64,000 nt of DNA. It comes from Chryseomicrobium palamuruense (lineage in GTDB: Bacteria; Bacillota; Bacilli; Bacillales_A; Planococcaceae). A model generated the notes under the pieces. That model ran no database searches, had not been told where the DNA came from, and was given only the letters and a program-made list of their open reading frames with translations. Positions 42,736-50,963 of this stretch are shown one piece after another. The number at the start of each line of letters is the position of its first letter. Positions within the stretch are counted from its first letter, which is position 1. Both the position numbers and the translations under genes were made by a program. The stretch spans positions 186,001-250,000 of the forward strand of contig NZ_JBHSEF010000026.1 of assembly GCF_042649045.1 (NCBI RefSeq), given 5' to 3'.

Positions 42736-43854
42736 TTGGACAAAGAAACAAAAAAGCAAGTGATGTTTGAACGCATGAAAGAAAAGAAAAAAGAAGTCAA
42801 AATCGTCCGTCGTATCGTATTTGCTCTTGTGGTAATCGTCCTACTTGTCGTCGGAATCGGTGGCTATTCTGCATACAACTACGTAACGAGCGCGCTACAA
42901 CCGTATGACGATACTAATGATGATCCAATTGCCGTATCGATTCCAATAGGTTCGGGACTGGATTCCATTGCACAGACACTTGAAGACAATAATGTGATTC
43001 GAGATGCTCGCATCTTTAAATATTATGTAAAATTTAATAATGAATCCGACTTCCAAGCAGGAGAATACACGCTGACGCAGTCGATGACGCTCGATGAGCT
43101 TGTCGAAAGTTTAAAGACGGGACGTATCTATCGTGAGCCAGTCTTTACGGTGAACGTGCCAGAAGGACTCACACTCGAGCAGATAGCAGATGTAATAGAA
43201 GCTCGTACATCTCATTCAGCGGAAGATTTCTTGAATTTGGTGACAAGTGATGAATTTGTCCAACAAGCGATGACGGACTTCCCGAATTTGTTGACGAGTG
43301 AAATTCAAGGAGAAAACGTCCGTTATGCATTAGAAGGGTATTTATATCCTGCAACCTATCCATTCTATGAAGAAAACCCGTCTCTCCAGTCCATCATCTA
43401 TACGATGTTGCAAGGAACTCTCGATAATGTCCAGCCATTCCGAGCACTGTTAGACGAGCAAGAAAAATCCGTCCACTGGTTGTTGACGTTTGCTTCCCTC
43501 CTAGAAGAAGAAGCAACAGCAAAGACCGACAGAAAAACGATTGCCAGTGTGTTTTATAACCGAATGGATGCAGGTATGCCATTGCAAACAGATCCGACGG
43601 TTCTCTACGCTCTCGGCGAACATAAAGACCGCGTACTTTATTCGGATTTAGAGGTTGACAACCCGTATAATACCTATAAAAATCAAGGTCTTCCACCAGG
43701 ACCGATTGCTGGTTCAGGACGCACTTCCATTGAAGCTGTCATGGATCCTTCCACGTCAAGTTACTTCTATTTTTTAGCTGATAAAGAAGGAACCAATCAC
43801 TTTGCGGAAACATATGATGAACACTTAGCGAACATTCAACAATACTTGAGATAA
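42736..43854 (+). CDS. mltG: MltG (YceG-like) endolytic murein transglycosylase
   Basis: 372 residues. A basic cytoplasmic N-terminus (KEKKKEVKIVRR) and one membrane helix (IVFALVVIVLLVVGIGGY) are followed by a LysM-like part and the YceG domain with catalytic Glu in LASLLEEEATAKTDRKTIAS, then VFYNRMDAGMPLQTDPTVLY and NTYKNQGLPPGPI. It cuts nascent glycan strands near the membrane. TTG 42736 is chosen because AAGGGGG lies 8 nt upstream and no ATG has a suitable site. A terminator follows. Confidence 0.95.
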   Translation: MDKETKKQVMFERMKEKKKEVKIVRRIVFALVVIVLLVVGIGGYSAYNYVTSALQPYDDTNDDPIAVSIPIGSGLDSIAQTLEDNNVIRDARIFKYYVKFNNESDFQAGEYTLTQSMTLDELVESLKTGRIYREPVFTVNVPEGLTLEQIADVIEARTSHSAEDFLNLVTSDEFVQQAMTDFPNLLTSEIQGENVRYALEGYLYPATYPFYEENPSLQSIIYTMLQGTLDNVQPFRALLDEQEKSVHWLLTFASLLEEEATAKTDRKTIASVFYNRMDAGMPLQTDPTVLYALGEHKDRVLYSDLEVDNPYNTYKNQGLPPGPIAGSGRTSIEAVMDPSTSSYFYFLADKEGTNHFAETYDEHLANIQQYLR

Positions 43855-43861
43855 ATCACAT

Positions 43862-43893
43862 GCCCTGCTACTAACGAAGTAGTAGGGCTTTTG
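43862..43893 (+). terminator. Terminator after mltG
   Basis: GCCCTGCTACT (43862-43872) / AGTAGTAGGGC (43878-43888) then TTTTG. Confidence 0.88.
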
Positions 43894-44004
43894 TGAGCAA
43901 CCCGTGACACTTTGCGGAAACTATTGCACAACCTAAAAACGGAATGATATGATAACATGTGATATTTTTCTATCAATTTTTCCGGGAAGAAGAGGGGAAC
44001 CAAA

Positions 44005-44637
44005 ATGACCTCCACGGATTTTCAGCAGCTGTTCAGCTCTCAACGAACAGCCTTTTTTCATGATATGGAACGCTTTGCAACGGAACACCATGTGCCGATT
44101 ATGCGACCCGATGGAATGGATGCACTCGTTCATTTGCTTCACTTACAAAATGCCGAGACGGTTCTGGAAGTGGGATCCGCTATAGGATACTCTGCTCTGC
44201 GGATGGCAGCGAGTTACCCAAGCCGCTTTATCTCCACCATCGAACGAGACGAGGACCGCTATAAACAGGCCGAACAATTTATTCAATCGAGTGATCACTC
44301 TCACCAAATCGAACTCTTCCATGCGGATGCCCTTGATTTTCCGCTAGAAAAGTTAAAACTAGCGTCCTATGATGCCCTATTTATTGATGCGGCAAAAGGT
44401 CAATACCAATTATTTTTTGATCGCTATGCACCACTCGTCAAGTCTGGTGGGGTCATTTATAGCGACAATATTTATTTAAATGGGCTCTCGCAACTACCTA
44501 TGAGTGAAGTGCCACGTCGGAAGCGGACGATGGTTCGAAAACTGCATGAGTTTGCCGAAGCTCTTCATGACAATTCCGAATATGATAGCCAGTTTTATCC
44601 GATTGGAGACGGGCTACTTGTGAGTAAGAAGAGGTGA
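44005..44637 (+). CDS. trmR: TrmR, tRNA 5-hydroxyuridine methyltransferase
   Basis: 210-residue class I O-methyltransferase. SAM motif VLEVGSAIGYSALRMA, then IERDEDRY, YDALFIDAAKGQYQLFF and IYSDNIYLNG. It matches the YrrM family, which makes 5-methoxyuridine at position 34. The two downstream genes make its substrate, 5-hydroxyuridine, which strengthens the call. ATG 44005 follows GAAGAGGGGAACC. Confidence 0.92.
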   Translation: MTSTDFQQLFSSQRTAFFHDMERFATEHHVPIMRPDGMDALVHLLHLQNAETVLEVGSAIGYSALRMAASYPSRFISTIERDEDRYKQAEQFIQSSDHSHQIELFHADALDFPLEKLKLASYDALFIDAAKGQYQLFFDRYAPLVKSGGVIYSDNIYLNGLSQLPMSEVPRRKRTMVRKLHEFAEALHDNSEYDSQFYPIGDGLLVSKKR

Positions 44638-44642
44638 AATCG

Positions 44643-45566
44643 ATGACAGAATTAGTAGTAACACCATGCCATGTTCCACATGCAAAAGATGTTTTAGAAG
44701 CAGGGGCAGATGCGATTGTCGTCGGTGAGCAGCAATTTGGACTACGCCTGGCAGGGGAGTTTTCACTTGAAGACATTGCAATCCTAACGGAGTTTGCTCA
44801 CGTCAAACATAAAAAAGTATATGTCGCCATGAATGCCCTTTATCACAATGACCGTGTAGACGCACTTGCACCCTATATGCGTGAACTGAACCGCTTGAAC
44901 GTGGACGGCATTTATTTTGGCGACCCCGCAGTTGTCATGACTCATCGTGAGATTGACAATCAAGTGCCCCTCATCTGGAATCCGGAACAAACCGCGACTA
45001 ATTACTTCACAGCGAACTATTGGGGAGAACGCGGTGCAACACGTGCGTATCTTGCCCGCGAGTTGAGCATGGATGAAATGGTAGAAATCAAAGAGAACGC
45101 GAAAGTCGAAGTCGAAATTCAGATTCACGGCATGACCTGTATGTTTCAGTCGAAGCGGCCGCTACTCGGACATTATTATTTGTATCAAGATAAAGCGATG
45201 CTTGTAGAAAACCGTGAGAGTGAACGGAATAAACTTCTTTATGACAAAGAACGCGACAACCGGTATCCAATTTACGAAGATAGGAACGGGACGCATATTT
45301 TTTCACCAAACGATATGTGCATGATCGATGAACTCGATGAACTACTCGATGGAGAAGTCGATGCATTCCGAATCGAAGGAAATCTGCAGTCGGAAGCGTA
45401 CACAATCTCCGTGACACGACTTTATCGTTTGGCGATGGATACGTATGCGCGATCACCAAAAGAGTACCGTGAAATGAAGCAACAATGGTTTAAAGAGATT
45501 GAAGCGATGCAGCAACCGCACCGCCCACTCGACACTGGATTTTTCTTTAAAGAATCGGTTTATTAA
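44643..45566 (+). CDS. trhP1: TrhP-type U32 peptidase-family tRNA hydroxylation protein, subunit 1
   Basis: 307 residues of the U32 family (YrrN type). MTELVVTPCHVPHAKDVLEA, ADAIVVGEQQFGLRLAGEFS, and EIQIHGMTCMFQSKRPLLGH in place of the Cys-rich site of subunit 2. With the next gene it is needed for prephenate-dependent hydroxylation of U34. ATG 44643 with GAGGTGA 5 nt upstream is preferred over GTG 44634. It ends 13 bases before the next start. Confidence 0.9.
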   Translation: MTELVVTPCHVPHAKDVLEAGADAIVVGEQQFGLRLAGEFSLEDIAILTEFAHVKHKKVYVAMNALYHNDRVDALAPYMRELNRLNVDGIYFGDPAVVMTHREIDNQVPLIWNPEQTATNYFTANYWGERGATRAYLARELSMDEMVEIKENAKVEVEIQIHGMTCMFQSKRPLLGHYYLYQDKAMLVENRESERNKLLYDKERDNRYPIYEDRNGTHIFSPNDMCMIDELDELLDGEVDAFRIEGNLQSEAYTISVTRLYRLAMDTYARSPKEYREMKQQWFKEIEAMQQPHRPLDTGFFFKESVY

Positions 45567-45579
45567 GGAGGCCTGCCAG

Positions 45580-46851
45580 ATGGTACATATGAATGGGAGT
45601 AGTGAAATTCATAATGGCAAACGTGTCATAGTGAAGAAACCAGAACTATTGGCACCTGCCGGTAATCTGGAGAAGTTAAAAATCGCTGTAGAATATGGTG
45701 CCGATGCTGTATTTATTGGTGGACAGGAATACGGTCTCCGTTCGAACGCGGGCAATTTTTCTATTGAAGAGATGCGTGAAGGTGTTGAGTTTGCAAAACG
45801 GTTTGGAGCGAAGATTTACGTCACAACGAATATTTTCGCACACAATGAAAATATTGACGGACTGGTAGACTATCTTCAGGCAGTGGAATCCACGGGCGTC
45901 ACAGGAATAATCGTTGCAGATCCTTTGATTATTGAGACATGCCGCACACATGCACCAAAACTTGAGCTTCATTTAAGTACGCAGCAATCGCTCTCCAACT
46001 GGAAAGCCGTCGAGTATTGGAAGAATGAAGGTCTTCACCGTGTAGTGCTTGCTCGTGAGACGACAGCGGAAGAAATTGCTCTGATGAAGGAAAAAGTCGA
46101 TATCGAAATTGAAACATTTATTCATGGTGCGATGTGCATCGCCTATAGTGGCCGCTGTACATTGTCGAATCATATGACAGCTCGAGATTCGAACCGAGGG
46201 GGATGTTGTCAGTCGTGTCGCTGGGATTACAATTTGTTTGAACAAACTGCGGACGGAGAAAAGGCACTTTTTTCAGAAGATGTTACACCATTTGCAATGA
46301 GTCCCATGGATTTGAAACTTGTGGAATCCATTCCTCAAATGATTGAACTGGGCATTGACTCTCTTAAAGTAGAAGGACGAATGAAATCCATTCATTACGT
46401 AGCCACAGTGGTGCAGGTGTACAGAAAAGTCATCGATGCGTATTGTGAAGATCCAGACAATTTCGTGATGAATCCGGAATGGCTCGTGGAACTTGATAAA
46501 TGTGCCAACCGCCCTTCGGCTCCAGCCTTCTTCGCAGGGGAACCTGGAATGGAACAGCAAATGTATGGCGAACATAGTCGGAAAGTAACACACGATTTCG
46601 CTGGACTTGTGTTAGACTATAACGAAGAAACGCAAACTGTGACACTTGAACAGCGGAATTTCTTCCATCCTGGAGATGAAATCGAATTTTTCGGTCCACA
46701 AATCGGAAATGTTCGACTCATCGTGCCAGAAATTTATGATGAAAAAGGGAAATCACTAGAGGCAGCTCGTCATCCGTTACAAGTTATAAGGTTCCAGTGT
46801 TCGGAAAAGCTGTACCCAAATAATATGATGCGGAAGAGGTTAGTGAAGTGA
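45580..46851 (+). CDS. trhP2: TrhP-type U32 peptidase-family tRNA hydroxylation protein, subunit 2
   Basis: 423 residues (YrrO type). KKPELLAPAGNLEKLKIAVE, GADAVFIGGQEYGLRSNAGN, and the conserved Cys-rich site ETFIHGAMCIAYSGRCTLSN with GGCCQSCRW, compatible with an iron-sulfur centre. It forms 5-hydroxyuridine in tRNA, the substrate of TrmR. ATG 45580 follows AAGGAGG with 8 nt spacing. The stop overlaps the udk start (GTGA). Confidence 0.93.
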   Translation: MVHMNGSSEIHNGKRVIVKKPELLAPAGNLEKLKIAVEYGADAVFIGGQEYGLRSNAGNFSIEEMREGVEFAKRFGAKIYVTTNIFAHNENIDGLVDYLQAVESTGVTGIIVADPLIIETCRTHAPKLELHLSTQQSLSNWKAVEYWKNEGLHRVVLARETTAEEIALMKEKVDIEIETFIHGAMCIAYSGRCTLSNHMTARDSNRGGCCQSCRWDYNLFEQTADGEKALFSEDVTPFAMSPMDLKLVESIPQMIELGIDSLKVEGRMKSIHYVATVVQVYRKVIDAYCEDPDNFVMNPEWLVELDKCANRPSAPAFFAGEPGMEQQMYGEHSRKVTHDFAGLVLDYNEETQTVTLEQRNFFHPGDEIEFFGPQIGNVRLIVPEIYDEKGKSLEAARHPLQVIRFQCSEKLYPNNMMRKRLVK

Positions 46852-47480
46852 AGAGACCATTAGTAATTGGGATTGCAGGGGGATCTGGTTCGGGAAAGAC
46901 CAGTGTGACCAACGCAATTTATGAAGCGTTTAAAGACCATTCCGTCGTAGTCATTCAACAAGATTTTTATTATAAAGATCAATATCATTTGGAAATGGAA
47001 GAGCGGTTAAAAACTAACTATGATCATCCCTTAGCGTTTGATAATGATTTGTTGATTGACCATGTGAATCAATTACTTACTCGACAGGGCATTGAAAAGC
47101 CAGTGTATGATTATGCTCGTCACACACGTTCAAATGAAACGATTCAAATCGATCCAAAAGATGTTATTATTCTTGAAGGTATCTTAGTGTTGGAAGATGA
47201 GCGTTTACGTGATTTGATGAATATTAAATTGTATGTGGATACAGATGCGGACCTACGCATCATTCGACGTATTTTACGTGATATTCATGAACGCGGACGT
47301 ACAGTGGAATCGGTAGTTGAGCAATATTTGAATGTGGTCCGTCCGATGCACAACCAGTTCATCGAACCAACAAAGCGTTATGCAGATGTGATTATTCCTG
47401 AAGGTGGCCAAAACGAAGTAGCGATTGATTTAATGGTTACGAAAATTAAGGCTATTCTTGAAAGTAATGGAATTGTATAA
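46848..47480 (+). CDS. udk: Uridine kinase
   Basis: 210 residues. P-loop GIAGGSGSGKTSVTNAI, QQDFYYKDQ, NYDHPLAFDNDLL, VIILEGILVLEDERLRDLMN. It phosphorylates uridine and cytidine in pyrimidine salvage. It starts with GTG overlapping the trhP2 stop, so it is coupled; the trhP-udk-greA order is common in Bacillales. Confidence 0.97.
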   Translation: MKRPLVIGIAGGSGSGKTSVTNAIYEAFKDHSVVVIQQDFYYKDQYHLEMEERLKTNYDHPLAFDNDLLIDHVNQLLTRQGIEKPVYDYARHTRSNETIQIDPKDVIILEGILVLEDERLRDLMNIKLYVDTDADLRIIRRILRDIHERGRTVESVVEQYLNVVRPMHNQFIEPTKRYADVIIPEGGQNEVAIDLMVTKIKAILESNGIV

Positions 47481-47522
47481 TATGATGATACGAGTGTTTA
47501 AAGACAAAAGGAGTGTATGGGA

Positions 47523-47996
47523 GTGTCAAATGAAAAAACATATCCAATGACGCTTGCAGGTAAGCAAAAGTTAGAGGATGAACTAGATGTTCTAAAGAAC
47601 GTGAAACGTAAAGAAGTGGTAGAGCGAATTAAAATCGCGCGCGACTTTGGAGATCTATCTGAGAACTCAGAGTACGATTCTGCAAAAGAGGACCAGGCGT
47701 TTGTTGAAGGGCGAATTTCTTTACTTGAATCCATGATCCGCAATGCGGTTATAATTGAAGAAGAAGATAACAATGATATGGTCACACTTGGAAAAACAGT
47801 GACATTTATCGAAGTTCCAGATGGTGAAGAAGAAACTTATACAATTGTCGGTTCTGCAGAGGCTGACCCGTTAGAAGGTCTTATTTCCAATGATTCACCG
47901 ATTGCAAGAGGACTACTTGGCCGAACAATTGGTGAGAACGTGAAGATTTTGACTCCAGGTGGCGAGATGGACGTTAAGATTGTCTCTATTTCGTAA
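47523..47996 (+). CDS. greA: Transcription elongation factor GreA
   Basis: 157 residues. An N-terminal coiled coil (YPMTLAGKQKLEDELDVLKN, ARDFGDLSENSEYDSAKEDQ with the acidic tip) and a C-terminal FKBP-like domain (YTIVGSAEADPLEGLISNDS, PGGEMDVKIVSIS). It rescues backtracked RNA polymerase by stimulating transcript cleavage. GTG 47523 aligns with the Bacillus start and has AAAAGGAG 9 nt upstream; ATG 47517 is very close to that site. A terminator follows. Confidence 0.97.
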   Translation: MSNEKTYPMTLAGKQKLEDELDVLKNVKRKEVVERIKIARDFGDLSENSEYDSAKEDQAFVEGRISLLESMIRNAVIIEEEDNNDMVTLGKTVTFIEVPDGEEETYTIVGSAEADPLEGLISNDSPIARGLLGRTIGENVKILTPGGEMDVKIVSIS

Positions 47997-48009
47997 TCGA
48001 TCCGTAATC

Positions 48010-48052
48010 GACCGTATGGCAACTTTTCAACCTGCCATACGGTCTTTTTCTA
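48010..48052 (+). terminator. Terminator after greA
   Basis: GACCGTATGGCA (48010-48021) / TGCCATACGGTC (48033-48044), perfect 12-bp stem, then TTTTTC. Confidence 0.92.
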
Positions 48053-48126
48053 TAAGAGTCTAGAGAACGTTTGCTTCTCATGTGGTTTCTTAGTAGAATT
48101 AATGAGTTACGAAAGGAGAGATGGTT

Positions 48127-48822
48127 ATGCCAATCGAAACGTCTCGTAGACAACAAATGAAAAAGAAAAAGAAAGCTAATTTACTCATCAATTCGTTAAT
48201 CGGAATTGTGGGTGTACTTATACTAATCACGCTTATCAATTTGTTATCCAATACTCGTGACGTAGCCGAAGAGGAGTCGTTGGTAGAGGAACAAGAACAA
48301 TCAACAGAACAAACCGAAGATGAAGGACAACAGGAAGTAGAGTCTGAGGATTTAACGTCTTCCGAGCTTGATGGAGCAGATGAAAATGGGAATTCAACAG
48401 ATGGTGCTTCTGAAGATGAAACAACTACTGAGAATGCAACGAACGATGAAGAGTCAACAGCTGAAGGGGATACTTCCAGTGGAGAAGTGGTGACAGAACC
48501 TTCAACAGATCCAATTGTAAAAGAAGCCTTTACAAATTCAGCATGGCAACCAATCGGCACGTCACAAACTGGAACTCATACATCCAGTTACGATCCAAAC
48601 TCAGTCGATTGGGCTGAAAAAGTAAGAGCGCTTAGTTATGCAAGTGGCTTATCTGAAGACAATATGTATATTAAGTTTTTAGGTAATGGAGGCTCGCCTC
48701 AAAAATCAATTGGAACGATCACGTCGAAAGACGAATCGGAAAAGTATCGCGTGTATTTGGAGTGGGTGGATGGTCAAGGCTGGAAACCGACAAAAGTTGA
48801 AGTGTTGAATCAATTGCCTTAA
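48127..48822 (+). CDS. YrrS (DUF1510) membrane protein
   Basis: 231 residues. A basic start (SRRQQMKKKKKAN) and one membrane helix (LLINSLIGIVGVLILITLINLL) are followed by an external acidic Glu/Ser/Thr-rich linker (about 45-125) and a C-terminal DUF1510 domain (NSAWQPIGTSQTGTHTSSYD, DSVDWAEKVRALSYASGL-like). In B. subtilis the gene is sporulation-associated, but its function is not defined. ATG 48127 with AAAGGAG 8 nt upstream is preferred over ATG 48121. Confidence 0.88.
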   Translation: MPIETSRRQQMKKKKKANLLINSLIGIVGVLILITLINLLSNTRDVAEEESLVEEQEQSTEQTEDEGQQEVESEDLTSSELDGADENGNSTDGASEDETTTENATNDEESTAEGDTSSGEVVTEPSTDPIVKEAFTNSAWQPIGTSQTGTHTSSYDPNSVDWAEKVRALSYASGLSEDNMYIKFLGNGGSPQKSIGTITSKDESEKYRVYLEWVDGQGWKPTKVEVLNQLP

Positions 48823-48835
48823 TGGAGGAAATTAC

Positions 48836-49531
48836 ATGAAAATTGCTGTCATCGGTGCGATGGAACAAGAAGTGGAACTATTGCGTCAAGCAATCGAAAA
48901 TCCGCAAACGGAGACGATTGCAAATAGTGAATTTACAGCTGGAACCTATAAGAATCATGACATGGTGCTTGTGAAAAGTGGGATAGGAAAAGTAAATGCT
49001 GCTATGACCACAGCCATTTTACTTGATCGTTACCGACCAGATGTTGTCATCAATACAGGGTCTGCAGGTGGACATGATCCATCACTTAAAGTAGGCGATA
49101 TTGTTGTATCTAGTGAAGTACGTTATCATGATGTTGATGTACGTGCATTTGGATATGAGATGGGACAAGTACCTGGAATGCCGGCTGCATTCACAGCTCA
49201 TCAAGATCTGATTGACCGTGCGAAAGAAGCCATTGAAGTGACGGGGAACCATGCAGTGACAGGCCTTATTGTGACAGGAGATTCGTTTATGCACCTAGCG
49301 GAACGAATCGAAGAAACGAAAGGACATTTTCCTACTATGGCTGCACTCGAGATGGAAGCTGCTGCAGTTGCGCAAGTATGTCATCAGTTTGATACACCAT
49401 TTGTTGTCATACGTGCGCTTTCTGACATTGCAGGGCAAGAATCACCGATGAGTTTTGATGAGTTCTTACCGATTGCTGCAAAGAACTCCACGCAAGTCGT
49501 TCTACATGTTGTCGAACACATATCCAAATGA
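48836..49531 (+). CDS. mtnN: 5'-methylthioadenosine/S-adenosylhomocysteine nucleosidase
   Basis: 231 residues. MKIAVIGAMEQEVELLRQAI, VLVKSGIGKVNAAMTTAIL, VINTGSAGGHDPSLKVGDIV, catalytic region ALEMEAAAVAQV and VIRALSDIAG. It removes adenine from SAM-derived by-products, which fits with the SAM-using methyltransferases nearby. ATG 48836 follows ATGGAGGAAATTAC. Confidence 0.98.
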   Translation: MKIAVIGAMEQEVELLRQAIENPQTETIANSEFTAGTYKNHDMVLVKSGIGKVNAAMTTAILLDRYRPDVVINTGSAGGHDPSLKVGDIVVSSEVRYHDVDVRAFGYEMGQVPGMPAAFTAHQDLIDRAKEAIEVTGNHAVTGLIVTGDSFMHLAERIEETKGHFPTMAALEMEAAAVAQVCHQFDTPFVVIRALSDIAGQESPMSFDEFLPIAAKNSTQVVLHVVEHISK

Positions 49532-49536
49532 AGTCA

Positions 49537-49577
49537 AAAGAAATCCTTTGGCTAGACGCCAAAGGATTTCTTTTTCG
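49537..49577. terminator. Bidirectional terminator between mtnN and sigK
   Basis: Perfect 16-bp AAAGAAATCCTTTGGC (49537-49552) / GCCAAAGGATTTCTTT (49558-49573) hairpin with A and T flanks. Confidence 0.93.
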
Positions 49578-49578
49578 C

Positions 49579-50277
49579 TCAATGGGTTGTTCGTGTTTTT
49601 AATAACTGAAATAATTTGATGAGGGCCCGCTTTTCTATTCGAGAAACATAGCTTCTTGAAATGCCTAACTCTTCAGAAAGAGCGATCTGGGTAACAGGCA
49701 TGTAATGATAGAGGCCATATCGCCGTTTGATGATTTCAAGTTCCCTTTCGTCAAGGACATGTAACCATTTATATAGATGTGAGGTTAAATCTTTCATCAT
49801 TAATTGTTCATCTGCTGGAAGGTCATGACTTGGAAGTAAATCAGCAAGTGTTAGCGTCGTACCCTCTGCTTCTTGGCCAACTTGTTCATATAAGGAGACT
49901 TCATTTTTCTGTTTTTTCGTTTTTCGTAAATGCATCAAAATTTCATTTTCGATACACCGCGCAGCATATGTGGAGAGTTTAGTCTTTTTTTCCGGGGTAT
50001 AGCTAGAAACTGCTTTTAATAAACCGATGGAGCCAATTGAGATGTATTCTTCGAGATCTTCAGGTTTAGATGTATATTTTTTTGCGATATGTGCGACGAG
50101 CCGCATATTATGCTCAATCAATAGATGTCGTGCTTGTTCGTCCCCTTGATGCATTTCATCAAACAGTTGTTTCTCACGGTCAGGGGCTAGCGGCTGTTCA
50201 AATGCCTGACTTCGAATGTATCCAAGGGCAAGTGGCAAGTGGGCAAACGCACTGATTAGAAACGTAAACCAGTGAAT
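49579..50277 (-). CDS. sigK: Pro-sigma-K, late mother-cell sporulation sigma factor (uninterrupted; probable ATT start)
   Basis: 232 residues from ATT 50277. Region 2: EQARHLLIEHNMRLVAHIAK, YISIGSIGLLKAVSSY, KLSTYAARCIENEILMHLRK. Region 4: ISRSYVSRIEKRALIKL. Sigma-K drives late coat genes. The mature start by homology is at YIRSQAFEQPL. From ATT the pro-sequence is a 19-residue hydrophobic segment (HWFTFLISAFAHLPLALG), the right size for SpoIVFB cleavage; from the first canonical codon (TTG 50238) it would be six residues without a Shine-Dalgarno sequence. AGGAGGT (50290-50284) lies 6 nt upstream of ATT. The gene is intact, with no skin-type insertion. A CATATAGT sequence, possibly a sigma-E/K -10, lies just before the ribosome binding site. 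Confidence 0.9.
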   Translation of the reverse strand: MHWFTFLISAFAHLPLALGYIRSQAFEQPLAPDREKQLFDEMHQGDEQARHLLIEHNMRLVAHIAKKYTSKPEDLEEYISIGSIGLLKAVSSYTPEKKTKLSTYAARCIENEILMHLRKTKKQKNEVSLYEQVGQEAEGTTLTLADLLPSHDLPADEQLMMKDLTSHLYKWLHVLDERELEIIKRRYGLYHYMPVTQIALSEELGISRSYVSRIEKRALIKLFQLLKTRTTH

Positions 50278-50283
50278 GAGAGG

Positions 50284-50290
50284 ACCTCCT
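50284..50290 (-). promoter_or_regulatory. Shine-Dalgarno that places the sigK start at ATT
   Basis: AGGAGGT on the reverse strand, a near-perfect match to the 16S 3' end, six bases before ATT 50277. No ATG, GTG or TTG lies in frame between it and TTG 50238, 39 bases further on. Confidence 0.75.
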
Positions 50291-50312
50291 TATCGCACTA
50301 TATGACGTGGCA

Positions 50313-50341
50313 TAAAAAAAGACCACTCAAATGAGCAGTCT
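50313..50341 (-). terminator. Terminator after pssA (reverse strand)
   Basis: Reverse strand GACTGCTCA / TGAGTGGTC hairpin followed by a run of seven T. It separates pssA from sigK, leaving only about 30 bp for the sigK promoter. Confidence 0.85.
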
Positions 50342-50879
50342 AAATCTTGCGTAGTGAAAATGTAGAAATCATCATAAGGGATAAGGCGACCATGAAAAAC
50401 AAATAAAAAATGCCAGATACGTATGGAACGGCAAAATAGCTTAAAGTCAACACGACTCCGGCAGCAGTAATCGGCAAGCCTGTGAAAAATCCGTTCGACT
50501 CTGTGATATTAAAGCGAGCCAGTCGGAAAGCACCGGAAGCAATATAGACGACAGTGACTGCCATGGCGAGTGTACCCAGTTCATGAGTCGCATACGCATA
50601 GATAAGCAGTGCAGGCGCAATTCCAAATGAGATGATGTCACTCATAGAATCCAGTTGTTTACCAAGCTCCGACTCTATGCCAAGCTTCCTGGCAGTCATA
50701 CCATCAAAACGATCAAGCAATCCGGCGACGAAAATAAAAAGCACGGCTAGCGCAAACTGATCGTTCATCGTGGCCATAATCGCAGAACCACCAAATGCCA
50801 TATTCAAAATGGTTAATAAGTTCGCTGCGTGTGCTTTTAAGCGAGACAGTCGCTCCACAGCTGATTCTAATAAAAACAC
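50340..50879 (-). CDS. pssA: CDP-diacylglycerol-serine O-phosphatidyltransferase
   Basis: 179-residue membrane enzyme of the CDP-alcohol phosphotransferase family. The motif D-G-x2-A-R-x8-G-x3-D-x3-D is seen in DRFDGMTARKLGIESELGKQ followed by LDSMSD. It makes phosphatidylserine from CDP-diacylglycerol and serine. GTG 50879 follows GAGGGGA. It is divergent from psd, the next enzyme of the phosphatidylethanolamine pathway, and upstream of sigK on the same strand. Confidence 0.95.
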   Translation of the reverse strand: MFLLESAVERLSRLKAHAANLLTILNMAFGGSAIMATMNDQFALAVLFIFVAGLLDRFDGMTARKLGIESELGKQLDSMSDIISFGIAPALLIYAYATHELGTLAMAVTVVYIASGAFRLARFNITESNGFFTGLPITAAGVVLTLSYFAVPYVSGIFYLFFMVALSLMMISTFSLRKI

Positions 50880-50963
50880 GCTAGATTCCCCTCACGTCAA
50901 TAGTTTATCCTACTAGTATAAAGGGAATGCAGCGAAAATAATAGAGTGAAAGGAACTAAATGG

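Noticed and set aside
49579..50238. sigK interrupted by a skin-type element or starting at TTG 50238
   Set aside because: The coding sequence is continuous through regions 2 to 4, and the TTG start lacks a Shine-Dalgarno sequence and would leave too short a pro-sequence.
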